Shown here one piece after another: positions 35,674 through 50,290 of a stretch of 60,490 bases of DNA. This stretch comes from Anaeromyces robustus (taxonomy: Eukaryota; Neocallimastigomycota; Neocallimastigomycetes; Neocallimastigales; Neocallimastigaceae): NCBI GenBank assembly GCA_002104895.1, contig MCFG01000403.1:1-60490 (forward strand), read 5' to 3'. Below the pieces are notes generated by a model. The model was given only the letters and a program-made list of their open reading frames with translations. It ran no database searches and was not told the origin of the DNA. How positions within the stretch are numbered: the first letter of the stretch is position 1; each line of letters starts with the position of its first letter. The position numbers and the translations under genes are program-made.

Positions 35674-36786
35674 ATGAAATTTATTTCTGTTATTTCTTTA
35701 ACATTTTCTGCTACTTTAGCTTTTGCTGAAATAGGACTTAGAGAATATACTAATGATTTTAAAATCGGTTTAGCTCTTAATAGTACTTTTTGGGAAGGTG
35801 TAGAAGGCTATACTGAAGCTGCTAGAAATATTTTCAATATGGGAGTAGCTGAAAATGGTTGTAAATTATCTCATATTCAAGCTGAAAAAGGTGTTTATGA
35901 TTTCTCTCAATGCGATAGTCATTTAGCAAAAGCTATTGAAAATAATATGGATTTTAGAGGTCATTGTTTAATATGGCATAATTACCAACCAGAATGGTTT
36001 GTAAATTTAAAAGGTGATGATTTAAGAAATGCTATTGTTGAACATATTACTACTGTATTGAATCATTATCGTGGTAAAATTGATACATGGGATGTTGTTA
36101 ATGAAGCTGTTGATAATGATTCTACTGGAGAAAATGGAGGTTGGGAAATGCGTAAATCATTCCTATATAACGAAGTTCCCGATTTTGTTGATTTAGCTTT
36201 TAAAACTGCTCGTGAAGTTGATCCTAATGTTAAACTTTACTATAATGATTATAATAATGAAGGTAGTCCTGAAAAGATGGGCAAAAGTATTGCCGTTTAT
36301 AATTTTGTGAAAGATATGGTTGAACGTGGTGTTCCAATTGATGGTGTTGGTATTCAATATCATATTAAAACCTCTTCATACCCTGCATATGAAGACGTTA
36401 TGGATTTTATGGCTAAATATGCTCAATTAGGTTTGGAAGTTCAAATTACTGAAATGGATGTTAGATGTGATAATAATACTAAAGAAGAATTTGAAAAACA
36501 AGCAGAACTTTATGGAGTTGCTCTTAGAGCTTGTTTAGATAGTCCAAATTGTAATGCTTTCTTAATTTGGGGTCTTGCTGATAATCTTAGTTGGAAAGTT
36601 GGTAGTTATCCTGATATCCTTGATGATGATTTAAAGCCAAAACATGCATACTATACTTTACTTAATATTTTAAAAGAATACAATTATACTCAAGAGTTAG
36701 ATAATGGAAATGAAACTGATGTTGATATTGAAGTTGATGTTGGTTCTGATGTAGTTGAAATTGAAACTGATAGTGACAGTGAATAA
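35674..36786 (+). CDS. secreted GH10 endo-1,4-beta-xylanase
   Basis: Single exon, 370 residues. Residues 1-18 form a signal peptide with likely cleavage after AFA. The GH10 barrel runs from about residue 27 to 336. Visible signatures: FNMGVAENGCK, FRGHCLIWHNYQPEWF, TWDVVNEAVDND with acid/base Glu144, GVGIQYH, EVQITEMDV with nucleophile Glu260, and FLIWGLADNLSW. It should cleave xylan backbones outside the cell. There is no carbohydrate-binding module and no fungal dockerin repeat, so it is not obviously a cellulosome part. Instead the last 30 residues are very acidic (Asp, Glu and Val; ends TDSDSE). The lack of introns and visibly higher G+C than its neighbours fit the known bacterial origin of many gut-fungal glycoside hydrolases; transfer here is inferred. 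Confidence 0.96.
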   Translation: MKFISVISLTFSATLAFAEIGLREYTNDFKIGLALNSTFWEGVEGYTEAARNIFNMGVAENGCKLSHIQAEKGVYDFSQCDSHLAKAIENNMDFRGHCLIWHNYQPEWFVNLKGDDLRNAIVEHITTVLNHYRGKIDTWDVVNEAVDNDSTGENGGWEMRKSFLYNEVPDFVDLAFKTAREVDPNVKLYYNDYNNEGSPEKMGKSIAVYNFVKDMVERGVPIDGVGIQYHIKTSSYPAYEDVMDFMAKYAQLGLEVQITEMDVRCDNNTKEEFEKQAELYGVALRACLDSPNCNAFLIWGLADNLSWKVGSYPDILDDDLKPKHAYYTLLNILKEYNYTQELDNGNETDVDIEVDVGSDVVEIETDSDSE

Positions 36787-38049
<1,263 letters not shown>

Positions 38050-39269
38050 ATGGCTTATAGATTATCTCCATTCGGTAAATTTCACTTTTATAATTTTTAA
38101 ATATATAATTTTATTGTGTTAATTTTATGGAAAAAAAAAAAAAAAACAATAACACAAAAAATTATATTATGGGATTAATGTATAATTGAAATATAAAATA
38201 TAATTAATATATAATATATAATATATAATATTATATTATTTTACTAATTATAAAAATAATTTATTTTTTTTTAAATTATGTATAATTTTTAAATAATTTT
38301 AAAAATTTTGGCATTTAAATAATTCCGATAATTATAGAAAATGCTATTGCTGGTTCTGTCAGTTCAGCTTTTGCTAATACTATAACTTATCCTCTTGATA
38401 TGTAAATAAACAATAAATGATTTTATATATATATATATGTTTTCAATTTTTTATTATGATTAAGAAATAAGAATAATTATTAATGATTCAAATTAGAAAT
38501 AATTATTCATAATTATAGATCTTCTATAATAAAAGATATAATATATATATTAATCATTAAATAAAAAATTAAAACAAGTCAAAAAATAAATAAATAAAAA
38601 AAAGTATAATTATATGTATTCTTAATTATTCTTTTTATTCTTTTATTAATAATTAAATTGTTTTATTTTTTTATTAATTTGATAATACATTTCAGTGCTA
38701 AAACTCGTCTTCAAGTTCAAACTCATTCACAGGATGAAAAAGATGAAAGTAAACTTTACAAAGGTACTCTTGATTGTTTACAACGTATGATAAAGGAAGA
38801 AGGTCTTGATGGTCTTTATTCTGGACTTTTCTCTTCTCTATTCGGTACTGTTGCTAGTTCTTTTGCCTATTTCTTCTGGTATTCTCTTGTTAAAAAAGGT
38901 TACTACAAACATAAACCAGAAGCTTTACAAAAACCACTTTCTATGAAAGTTGAATTATCATTAGGTGCCGTTGCTGGTATTGTTTCACATTTATGTACTT
39001 TACCAATTTCTGTTGTCACTACCAGGTAAATAATAATAATAATAGTAAAAATAATTAGTTTTATTTTATAGTTAAATTTTATATCAATTATAAAATAAAT
39101 AACTATATATATATTCTCAATATATATATAATTATATCTATATATTTATAATAATTTATTCTAAATATTTTTTTTTATTTATAATTTATAATTTTTTATA
39201 AATTTTAAATTTTATTATATTATCATGTATTATGTATTATTTATTTATTATTTATTATTAATGATTTTA

Positions 39270-39301
<32 letters not shown>

Positions 39302-40081
39302 CATTCAAAAGACAACAAACTACTGCTCCAGAAAATCGTAAAAATTTCTTAAATACTATTGTTGAAGTTGTTAAAGACGATGGTATTACTGGACTTTGGA
39401 AGGGTAAATATTATATATAATTAATTTATATATATTTATATATTATTAATATTATAATTAATTTTTTTATTTATATCATTTTATCATTTTATGATTTATA
39501 TATATTTGAATTTAAATTAATTATATATATATATATATATATAATTAATTTAAATTCAAATAAATACAATAATTAATAATAATAAAAAAATAAAATAATC
39601 ATAATGACAATATAATATAATATCAATGATTAATAATTACGTCAATATATATTATAAAATGGAAACAATTAAAAATCTAATTTAATAAATGAAAAATAAA
39701 AATGAAAATAAAATTATTAATAAAAAAAAAAAAAAAAGGTCTTAAGCCATCTGTTATGCTTACTATGAATCCAGCTATTACTTATAGTGTTTTTGAACGT
39801 ATTAAGTCAGGCGTTTTAGAGAACCGTAAGAATGCTGGTAAAAAAATGGAACTTCGTTCAGGTGAAGTTTTTGTTATTGGTGCTTTTGCCAAGACTGTTG
39901 CTACTATTGTTACTTATCCATTAATTATGGCTAAAATTAAGTTACAATGGAAACCAACCAAAAAAGAAAATGAAACTGAAGAAGAACGTAAAGATAGATT
40001 ACAAAAAACTTATTCTGGTATTATTGATGTTCTTAAGAAGTCTTACAAATCTAATGGTATTCCAGGATTATACCAAGTAAG

Positions 40082-40113
<32 letters not shown>

Positions 40114-40474
40114 ATTTATTAATAAAAACCTTTTTTATATTATTATTAGTTACTATTTATTATTTATCATTATTTTTTACATAACTATGTTTTTATAATA
40201 ACATTGTTAAATTATTTCTTAACAATAATTTTTTTTAAATACAAAATATAATAATAATTAATATTTATAAATAACTTTTTTTTTTATTTAATAGGGTATG
40301 CAAGCTCAAATTTTAAAGGCTGTTCTTACTCAAGCCATTTTATTTGTTAGTAAGGAAAAATTAAATTTATATACCTATTATGCTATATGTTATTTAAAAC
40401 AACACGTTGCTGCTCGTCCAAAACCTGATGCTACCTCTACTACACCATTAATTAGCGTTGAATCTAAACTTTAA
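38050..40474 (+). CDS. peroxisomal-type adenine nucleotide carrier (PMP47/ANT1/SLC25A17-like)
   Basis: Six exons (38050-38074, 38338-38401, 38696-39025, 39312-39403, 39739-40076, 40295-40474) give 342 residues in consistent phase. Three mitochondrial-carrier repeats are visible, each with its Px[D/E]xx[K/R] motif or a variant: ITYPLDIAKTRLQ, LPISVVTTRQQ and VTYPLIMAKIKLQW. The matrix-side motifs are GLDGLYSGLFSSL and GITGLWKGLKPSVML, with GIPGLYQGMQAQILK in the third repeat. The LKPSVMLTMNPAITYSVFER block and the VTYPLIMAKIKLQ ending point to the peroxisomal PMP47/SLC25A17 group, which exchanges ATP, AMP and cofactors such as CoA or NAD in homologues. It could serve peroxisome-like organelles or another compartment in an anaerobe. 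The second signature deviates (PISVVTTR lacks the acidic residue). Confidence 0.85.
39503..39562. repeat. 60-nt perfect palindrome in a carrier-gene intron
   Basis: Bases 39503-39562 read the same on both strands. The outer arms TTTGAATTTAAATTAATT and their complement flank a central (AT)n. It lies within the intron between exons 4 and 5. Confidence 0.9.
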
Positions 40475-40842
40475 ATTTAATATTTAAAAAAAGTAAAAAA
40501 AGAAAATATAGTAATTAGTTTTTTTTTTTTTTTATAAATATATACAATTAATGACTCTTTATAAAAGAATAAGTTTAAAAAACAAAAAAGAAAAAATATA
40601 TATATAAGCAAAATAACAAATAAATAAATAAATATTTATTTATCTTTTTTAATTTATATATTTTTTTAAAAATTAATAAAATTGAAATCAAAAAAATGAA
40701 AATATAGAAAAAAAAAATATTTTTAAATTATAGAAAAAGTTAATATAAATAATTATAGTAGTTTTCATATTCAATAAATTTATAAATATATATATTTATA
40801 AAATAAAATATATATATTAAATTAATAAATAATAAATAATTA

Positions 40843-40905
<63 letters not shown>

Positions 40906-40908
40906 ATA

Positions 40909-40939
<31 letters not shown>

Positions 40940-41189
40940 ATATATAAATATATAAATATATAAATATATAAATATATAAATATATAAATATATAAATATA
41001 TAAATATATAAATATATAAATATATAAATATATAAATATATAAATATATAAATATATAAATATATAAATATATAAATATATAAATATATAAATATATAAA
41101 TATATAAATATATAAATATATAAATATATAAATATATAAATATATAAATATATAAATATATAAATATATAAATATATAAATATATAAAT
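40843..41189. repeat. (AAAT)n followed by (ATATAAAT)n octamer array
   Basis: About 100 bases of AAAT units (one ATAAAT slip near 40909) change into about 250 bases of the octamer ATATAAAT, about 31 near-perfect copies. Confidence 0.95.
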
Positions 41190-41374
41190 AACAAGTTTTT
41201 CATTGTTCATTTTTTTACAGAGAAGCAGACATAGAAATAATAAAAAAATTTTAAATTTTTTATGTATTATATTTTATTATTATTATATTTTTTCTTTTTA
41301 AAAAAAAAAAGAAATAGAATATATTTGTATATAGTTTATTTTCCTTTATGCTGGTAAATCATTTATGATTTCAA

Positions 41375-41408
41375 TAAAGGAACGAAAACAAATGTTTTCG
41401 TTCCTTTA
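41375..41408. repeat. 15-bp perfect hairpin, tetraloop
   Basis: TAAAGGAACGAAAAC (41375-41389) pairs perfectly with GTTTTCGTTCCTTTA (41394-41408) around the loop AAAT. TCCTTTAT at about 41341-41348 can also pair with ATAAAGGA at 41374-41381, giving an alternative fold. The element stands out by its G+C in an otherwise A/T spacer. Confidence 0.9.
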
Positions 41409-41889
41409 ATTGAACTAAATGTTCATATAAAAGTTTAAGAGAATTTTTCTTTTCTATCATTTGTAAAGTTGACTAAATTTTTTTTTATCTTTTACATAAA
41501 AAACTATAGATTTCATTTTTTCATATATAGAAAAGTACAACTGAAAAATATTTTGTTTCATTATCATTATTATAATCAAATTTTACTAATTTATATCCTG
41601 TATCATTTGGCATATATAAATATTACTTATTATGTACTATAGAAAAAAAAAAAAATTAATTATGGAATAGTAAATATTAAATATTCTATATGAATTTTAA
41701 TTAAAATATTACAAATACTGTATTTTTTTATATTTCTTTCTATCATATTATAAAAATTAAAAGTTATTAATATATATATATATATATCTGCTAATGTTTT
41801 TTTTTTTAGATTCATTTTTATAAATGATGAATATTTTTTTTTTAAATATATGAATATATAATTATAATAATTTTATGAATATATCAATA

Positions 41890-41950
<61 letters not shown>

Positions 41951-42193
41951 TATATATATATATATATATTCTACAGTGTATTATATATATTATTGTTAGA
42001 AATGAAAAAAAAAATTATAATTATTTCAAAACTCAAAATTTGTTTATTAAGCATAAAAATTAAATATAATTTATCATGTTAAATAATATAATTTTTTTAT
42101 TTATTAATTAATTATTTTTTATTATATTTTAAAATATAATTGTTTTTTTTGTTATCTATTTTTACTCCTTTTTTATTATATTATATTATATTT

Positions 42194-43752
42194 CTAATTA
42201 TCATCATTTTCATTTTCTTTTAATTTTGTGGATGATGAATTTCTTTTTTCTTTAGAATGAGAATGATGTCCATTATTATTACTATCTGTTGTATTATGAG
42301 TACTCATTCTGGTAAGTCGACGTGATTCACGACGTGTACCCACAGAATTAGAAGTTTGTAATTCAGTATTAATATCTGTTAAATTATTATCTTCAGTTGT
42401 AGGTAATGATTTTTTTTTATGTTTTGAAGTAGAAGATGTAGTAGTAGTAGTATTAGAAGAAGCATTTATATCAAGAGTAGAATTATTATTACTATTACTA
42501 TTACTATTTATTTTAATATTGGAACTACTATCAATGTTTTGACGTACTAAAATTTTATCTTTACTATTATCATCTCTATTTGATTTATGTTCACTTCTAG
42601 ATTTTAATGATTTAGAAGATTTTTCTTTATTAGTTGTAATGGTAGAGGATGAAGTTGTAGTTGATTCTAGTATAGGATCTCCTGTAACATTTAATTTATG
42701 AACTGTAATAAAATCAGAATATCCTTTTTTAAATATAAATTTTAAATATTTTGCTTTTGTATTTGGTGGAATGGTAAAAGAGGTAGTTTGAATGGTTCCA
42801 TCTTGTATTTCTATATTATAATAGAGAATAAGTAAATAAAAAAATAGAAAAAAAAAAAGAAAGAAAACATATACATTATATATATATATACATATATACA
42901 TATATAAAATAATAGAAAAAATGCCATATTAAAAAATAAATAATTAATAACATATTATAATTTTTTAATTAAAGATTTTCTACTTTTAATAATATTAATT
43001 ACTAAATAGACAAATATAAAAAATTTTAAATAATTTACCTTGAGAATTTATTGTATGAAATTCTTTAATATTTGTATTTGAACTTTCTAAAATAACATGA
43101 CTTACTATTATCATAAATTAAAAATATATAATATATATAGATTGTAAGTATTAATTATTTATATTTTATTTTTTTATCTTTTTTTTCTTCATTTTAGATA
43201 TGTGTATATATGTGACATAAAATCATAAAATTTATATAATAATATTTAAAAATAAAATATATTTTTTTATATATTTATATATTCTTTTTTTTATATTATT
43301 ATTATTATACCTTTCATAGTGGTAAGTGTTACAGTTTTAAGTAAAACACTAGCAGATAAAGCAATAATGATTTCTTGTGGGAAAAGTCCAGTAGAAATCC
43401 AAAATGTATTTATACGTCTTATATATATAATGTTATTTTAAATTTTTTTTATTTTACAGGATAATAATTCAGAAAAAGAAGTATTATAATTTAAAACGGT
43501 ATAAATGGTATATATTAAAATATGTGTATGTGAATTAAATCTTCTCATTTCTATTTAATTTTTATACAATTTTTTCTTTAATAATATATATTTGTTAAAT
43601 TATATATTATTTATATACCCATCTACAATATTTTCTATTCCATGACGACTATCAAGTGAAGTTGCCATAAGAACTTTCATTTTAAATTGTTTTCCTTCAT
43701 TTTTTACAGGATTACTTACATTTGTAGTACTCTCAATTTCTGATGAAATCAT
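42194..43752 (-). CDS. IFT25: intraflagellar transport protein 25 (IFT25/HSPB11)
   Basis: Four exons on the minus strand (43752-43619, 43417-43311, 43104-43039, 42810-42194) give 307 residues in phase. The jelly-roll (discoidin-like) IFT25 domain reads VLMATSLDSRHGIENIVDG, RINTFWISTGLFPQEIIIAL, FTIPPNTKAKYLKFIFKKGY and SDFITVHKLNVTGDP. The VDG...TFWxxTGxFPQE block is diagnostic. IFT25 pairs with IFT27 in the IFT-B complex, which moves cargo along flagella; a role in zoospore flagella is inferred. After about residue 140 the protein has an extra tail of roughly 160 Ser/Thr/Asn/Lys-rich residues that is absent from the short animal protein. The start was chosen because MISSEIEST precedes the domain and upstream sequence is non-coding. 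Confidence 0.9.
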
Positions 43753-44756
<1,004 letters not shown>

Positions 44757-45496
44757 CTAAAAATCAAAACTAGTTCTTTCTTGTAATTCTTTTTTAATTC
44801 TTAATTCATTATTAATTTCTTCGTTAAGTGATTTTATAAAATTAGAAAATTGTTTTATATAGGGTTCTATAGATGTATTCTTTTGATAATCTATTTCATA
44901 TTAGAAAAGTTCAATAAAGAAGATGAAAATATTGTTAAAAAAGTTGAAAATTAAAAAGAAATTATTAACATATATCATTCAAAATAATTAATTTATTAAT
45001 ATTAATAATTTTCATGAAATAAAAGTTTTTTTTTTTTTATATTACCTTTTGGTGTTAAGTTTTCGCTTTGTTGACTTAATTCATTAATTTCTTTAACTAA
45101 TTCATTTAATGTAGGAACTTCAAATGGATTAAAATTATCACAATTTTGTGGATCTATAGGAACACATACTCGGCCTTAATAAATGTAAAAAAATTAAAAA
45201 AAAATTTTTTTTTATATATATATAAATTATAATGATTCTGCTAATATTAATATTATAATTTATATTAAACTTTATATATATAATAATATTATATAATCAA
45301 AAAAATTTACCAGTTCCTGGATGGATACAGAAAGGACTCTTTAGCAAGTGATTTAAACGTAAAGAAACATTAAAATCAAGTCGAGGGTAGGTATATTGGA
45401 AAATGGTATCACGCTCGAAATTTTTTAATTCCTTTTTTTTCTAAATGTAGAATTAATTGTTGAACATTTATATATTATATATATAAATATTACAAA

Positions 45497-45567
<71 letters not shown>

Positions 45568-47142
45568 TAATTTTTCTATCCTTTTATAAAAATATATATA
45601 TATATATATATACCTTTTCTTTTTGTTGAACAAGTCGTATTAATTCATCCCATTTACCATTTGGTGAATTTAAAGAATCTTCCCATGATTTATATAATCG
45701 ATTTCTTATTTCTTCATCAGGTACTAATGCTAATAATTTATTATAATGTTTTTTATCACTGAATATATCCATATCTTCTAATATTAATTTTGGGAAATAT
45801 TCTTGAACGATAGTATAAGCACATCTGAATATATATATATATGTATAGATATTTATATATAATTAAAAAAAAATATAAAATTATATTTATATTTAGAAAA
45901 AAAATTATATATATTATTTTTTTTTTATTTACAGCAATTTTATTTTATTTTATTTTATTTTATTTATTATTATAATATTTTTAATATTCATTGTTTTAAT
46001 ATTTTACCTTAATGATGGATGAAGTAAATTTGGTAAATTAACTTTTTTTGCTTGTTGTTCTCCTCCTTTAACAACTTCCAAATAGCCTACAATAGCTTTT
46101 CTAGCAGGTTCACTTAATTGACGAGCTCTTTTATCACATACCCAACAGTGAACACCACGACGACCACTATATACCCAAAGGATATGATTAAAACCAAAAT
46201 CATCTTTTAATATATATTATTTATTATGATAATGACAATAATGACAATAATAACATTAATTTAACAAAATATAAATATAAATATAAATATAAATATAAAT
46301 ATAAATATAAATATTAATATTAACATAAATATATAAAAAAATAAATAAATAATTATTATACATAAAAGATATATATATATATATATTATTTTTTTTTATA
46401 TAATTAGATTGAATTTAATTAATTGAAAATTTAATAGTTCATTTTTTCTTTTTTCTTTTTTCTTTTTTTTTTTCTCCATTTTCTTTTTACCTCTTAATGC
46501 TCTATCCATAATTTTTATTGCTATAGTCATAAATGTCCAACATTTTTTACAAATATCACCACCTGTACAACAAGTTCTAATATCATCATAATCTGTCATA
46601 TCAATATCAAAAACTAATTCTTTTTCTTTTGGTTTAAGAGCATTATTTGGAAGATTTTTTTTATTTTTTGGCTATTAGTTATTATTATTATTATTATTAT
46701 TATTATTTGTTATTTAAATATATATATATATATAAATAAGTTAAAAAATTAAATAAAATTATAATAAATTAATTAAATATATACTGATAAATTAATATGT
46801 ATATCCATATAAAATTTATTATAATAATAATAATAATAATAATAAATATATTTAGTATATATATTTACTTTTGTATTATATACAGCACCAATATCAATTT
46901 TTCTGGGATTATAATCTTTAAGATGAGTTTTAAAATCTTTCTCATTTTCGAAAGATTGAAAACGAGAATAAATATCATTACCAAAAGTAAAACTAAATTC
47001 TCTATGTGGGAAATATTCCTTATTAACTAATATTATTAATATATATATAATATTATTAAACATTTATTTTTATTAATATTTAATATATATTAAATAATAA
47101 ATATTATTTTAAAATAAATATTTAATTAAATGACTTAATTTA

Positions 47143-47185
<43 letters not shown>

Positions 47186-47447
47186 AAGAAAAAAAAAAAA
47201 AAAAAAAAAAGAATACCATTTCCATAACTTAGCCATTGATAATACTGTTTAAAAGGGAATAAATTTTCATAATAATATTTTAAATTTGAATTAAATTCAT
47301 TATCTTCCATACTATAATTCAATTTAATATTTTTTAAAAATTATTATTTTTGATAATAATAATAATAATAATAGTAATAATAATAATAATTTTTATCAAT
47401 AATAATAAAAATATAAAATAGTAATATATATTAATTTAATTATTATT

Positions 47448-47480
<33 letters not shown>

Positions 47481-47970
47481 CGTTAAATTTTAAATATTTA
47501 ATGTTTATTCAATATAAAAGAATTATTTTAAAATACTTTTGATTTTTTATTATTAATTTTATTTTTTTTATTTTTTACCTCATTTTAGTATTTATTGAAG
47601 AATTAAATGCTGATATATTTTTAGAATTAGAAATAGAACTTGTATTAGTAGTAGTTGCATTTGAATTAGAAGTAATATTTGAAGAAGAATTAGTAATAGA
47701 ATTAAAATTTAAATTAGTTGAAGTTGTTGTTTGACTTGAAAAATTATTTGAAGTCTTTTCTGGTTGTGGTGACATTAAAAAGTTGATATCGTCTTCGCTA
47801 AGTAAATCCATATTATCATCACCAAATTCTTCATCGTCATCATTAACATTATTATTATTATTATTATCGGAATTATTTAAATTATTATCATTTTCATTTT
47901 CTATTATATTATTATTTATTACATTATCTTGTGGTGATATAACATCAACATCCATTGAATTATCCTCCAT
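44757..47970 (-). CDS. PRI1: DNA primase small (catalytic) subunit PRI1
   Basis: Multi-exon minus-strand gene. The first exon (47970-about 47578) encodes an acidic then Ser/Thr/Asn-rich extension. The second brings the usual primase N-terminus, [20 protein letters not shown], followed by [20 protein letters not shown]. The catalytic core has [14 protein letters not shown] with the metal-binding DxD, then the zinc-site Cys of [34 protein letters not shown] and [20 protein letters not shown] then VCVPIDP are hallmark motifs. It makes the RNA primer for polymerase alpha. The join between the first and second exons is in phase (AG|T ATG), so the extension is probably real; if it is a mis-joined upstream exon, translation would begin at MEDNEF. 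An AAT-type array (45497-45566) lies in one intron. Confidence 0.93.
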
Positions 47971-48699
47971 ATTGATTCTTTTCTTTTATTTTTTAATAAA
48001 ATATATATTTTAAGGCTACTTCTATATATTTAGAAAAAAAAAAAAAAATTAAAGTTTTTATTTTTTATATGAATAAATAAATATATTATATATTAGATAA
48101 ATATAAATATAAAAAATAAAATAATATCAAATATAATACATTATTAATTATATTTTTAAAAGAAGAAAAAAAAAAAAAAGTATATAAGTTAAGAAAAGAT
48201 TATTCTAAAATGAATAATTTTAAAAATTTCAATTTATGGCATTATTATTATTCACCTTTTGTTTTTTTTTAGTATTATTATTATTATTATATATAAATAT
48301 ATATATATACAAATTTATAAATTATAAATATAAGTTAAAAATTTATATATATATTTTTTTTTAATTTGCTTTTGAACAATACATTTAAATTATTAAATGT
48401 AAAAAATGATATTCAAAAATAAAAATAAAATATAAAGATATAAATAAAAAATTTCTTTATTTCTTTTTAAGTTAAAAAAATTAAATTAAAAATTCCCTTG
48501 TATTTCATTGGCTAAATGTATGGACAATACAAATAAATCAATATTATAATAATTTATAATAATTTTAATTAGATATATTATATTAAAATTATAATAGATT
48601 ATTAAAATTAAATATTAGAATAAGAAATGAAATTAAATATTATATATTTAACAAAAAATTAATTATAACTATTATAATTATTAATACTTTATTATTCCA

Positions 48700-48730
<31 letters not shown>

Positions 48731-49113
48731 ATATCAATTATTTATTTTATATGCTAATTTTTTTTTATTTATTTTATTTTATTTTTGTTTATTTTATTAA
48801 TTTTTTTTTATTATTTTTTATATAACATAATTGCTTGATAATTATTATAATTATTATTATTATTTTGTTATTATTATATTTACTTATTAATAATTACTAT
48901 AAATTTTATTAATCCCTTCTCTTTTTGTTTTAATATTTTTTTTTTTTTTTTTTAATGATAAAATTGCTTGCAATTATAAAAAGAGTGGGGAAAAAATAAT
49001 ATATACATATATAAAAACTATCTATATATATAATTTATTATTTAGATTATTTAATTATTTATTTATAAATTATTTTTTTATAGTATTTATTATTATTATT
49101 ATTATTATTAATT
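47971..49113. other. intergenic spacer
   Basis: A/T spacer between PRI1 and the 3' end of the ARMC8-like gene. Only homopolymers and short AAT or TTA runs were seen. Confidence 0.7.
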
Positions 49114-49221
49114 TTAATAAATATCTGGAGGTAAATAACCTCCATAATAATCTTCATCATCATCATCATCATCAGCTATTTTTTTTTTGTATAAAAAATT
49201 ATATATAATAAATTATTAGTA

Positions 49222-49266
<45 letters not shown>

Positions 49267-50038
49267 TTTTTTTTTTTTTTTTATAAAATATATATATATA
49301 TATAATTAAATAAAAATTCTTACATTGATTATTATGTAATGAAAGGTCTGAAAGAAGAGATTCATTAGATCTATTTAATGGCATAGTTAAAGATTTATAG
49401 GATTGTATTTCTGCTGGTTCTTCAAAATGTTTCAATACTTCTTTTACTTTATTACGAACATCTATTTTTGGATCATTAACAATCATTTTGAAAGCATTTG
49501 GGAAATGAAGACTTATAAGTTTTTTCTTTCTCTCCGGTGTTCCTACATCATCAGGGTTAGTAAGGTTTAAGCAACACCATATTACAGTTAAACGTATTAT
49601 TTCATTTTTATGATTCTTTTTATATATGAATATTCATAAAAATATATGTAATATATAATAATATATATATATAATATTAATTAATAATATAGTATTTTTA
49701 TGTATATTTAGAAAAGAAGAATTAAATTAAAAAAAAAGAAAAAAAAAAAAAAAAAGAAAAAGAAAAAGAAATACTTATACATATATATATATATTATAAT
49801 AATTAATAATTATCAATTATTTATTATTATTCACTTACTATAAATTGGAATAAATATTCTAAAATATTATCAGTCATTAATAATTTTTTATGTTTTTCAT
49901 TTCCTGCATATATATTAACTAATGACCATATGGTCTATTATAATATTATATATATACATATATATATATTTATAAAGAATATATTATTTTTATATTTAAT
50001 TAAGATAGTAATAAAAATCAAGATAATTAATATTATAA

Positions 50039-50093
<55 letters not shown>

Positions 50094-50252
50094 AATATAT
50101 TAATTATTAATAATTACTTGAATAATGATATCATCAACTTTTGAATTAGTATTTGTATTTTGAATTCCCCATTGTAATTTTGATTCAAATATATTTATTA
50201 TACGAGTTTCTCCTAAACCTTTAATAGTTTCTTCAATATCCTTTAGTATAGG

Positions 50253-50290
<38 letters not shown>

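Larger units (their letters stand above)
40475..42193. other. convergent intergenic region rich in satellites
   Basis: Lies between the carrier and IFT25 3' ends. It holds the AAAT/ATATAAAT arrays (40843-41189), a GC-containing hairpin (41375-41408) and an AAT array (41887-41950). Long Tyr/Ile/Phe/Leu frames here are repeat translations, not genes. Confidence 0.75.

Noticed and set aside
40740-41210. Long minus-strand open frames of Tyr/Ile/Phe/Leu repeats
   Set aside because: They are translations of the AAAT and ATATAAAT satellites, open in several frames at once, with no start context or homology.
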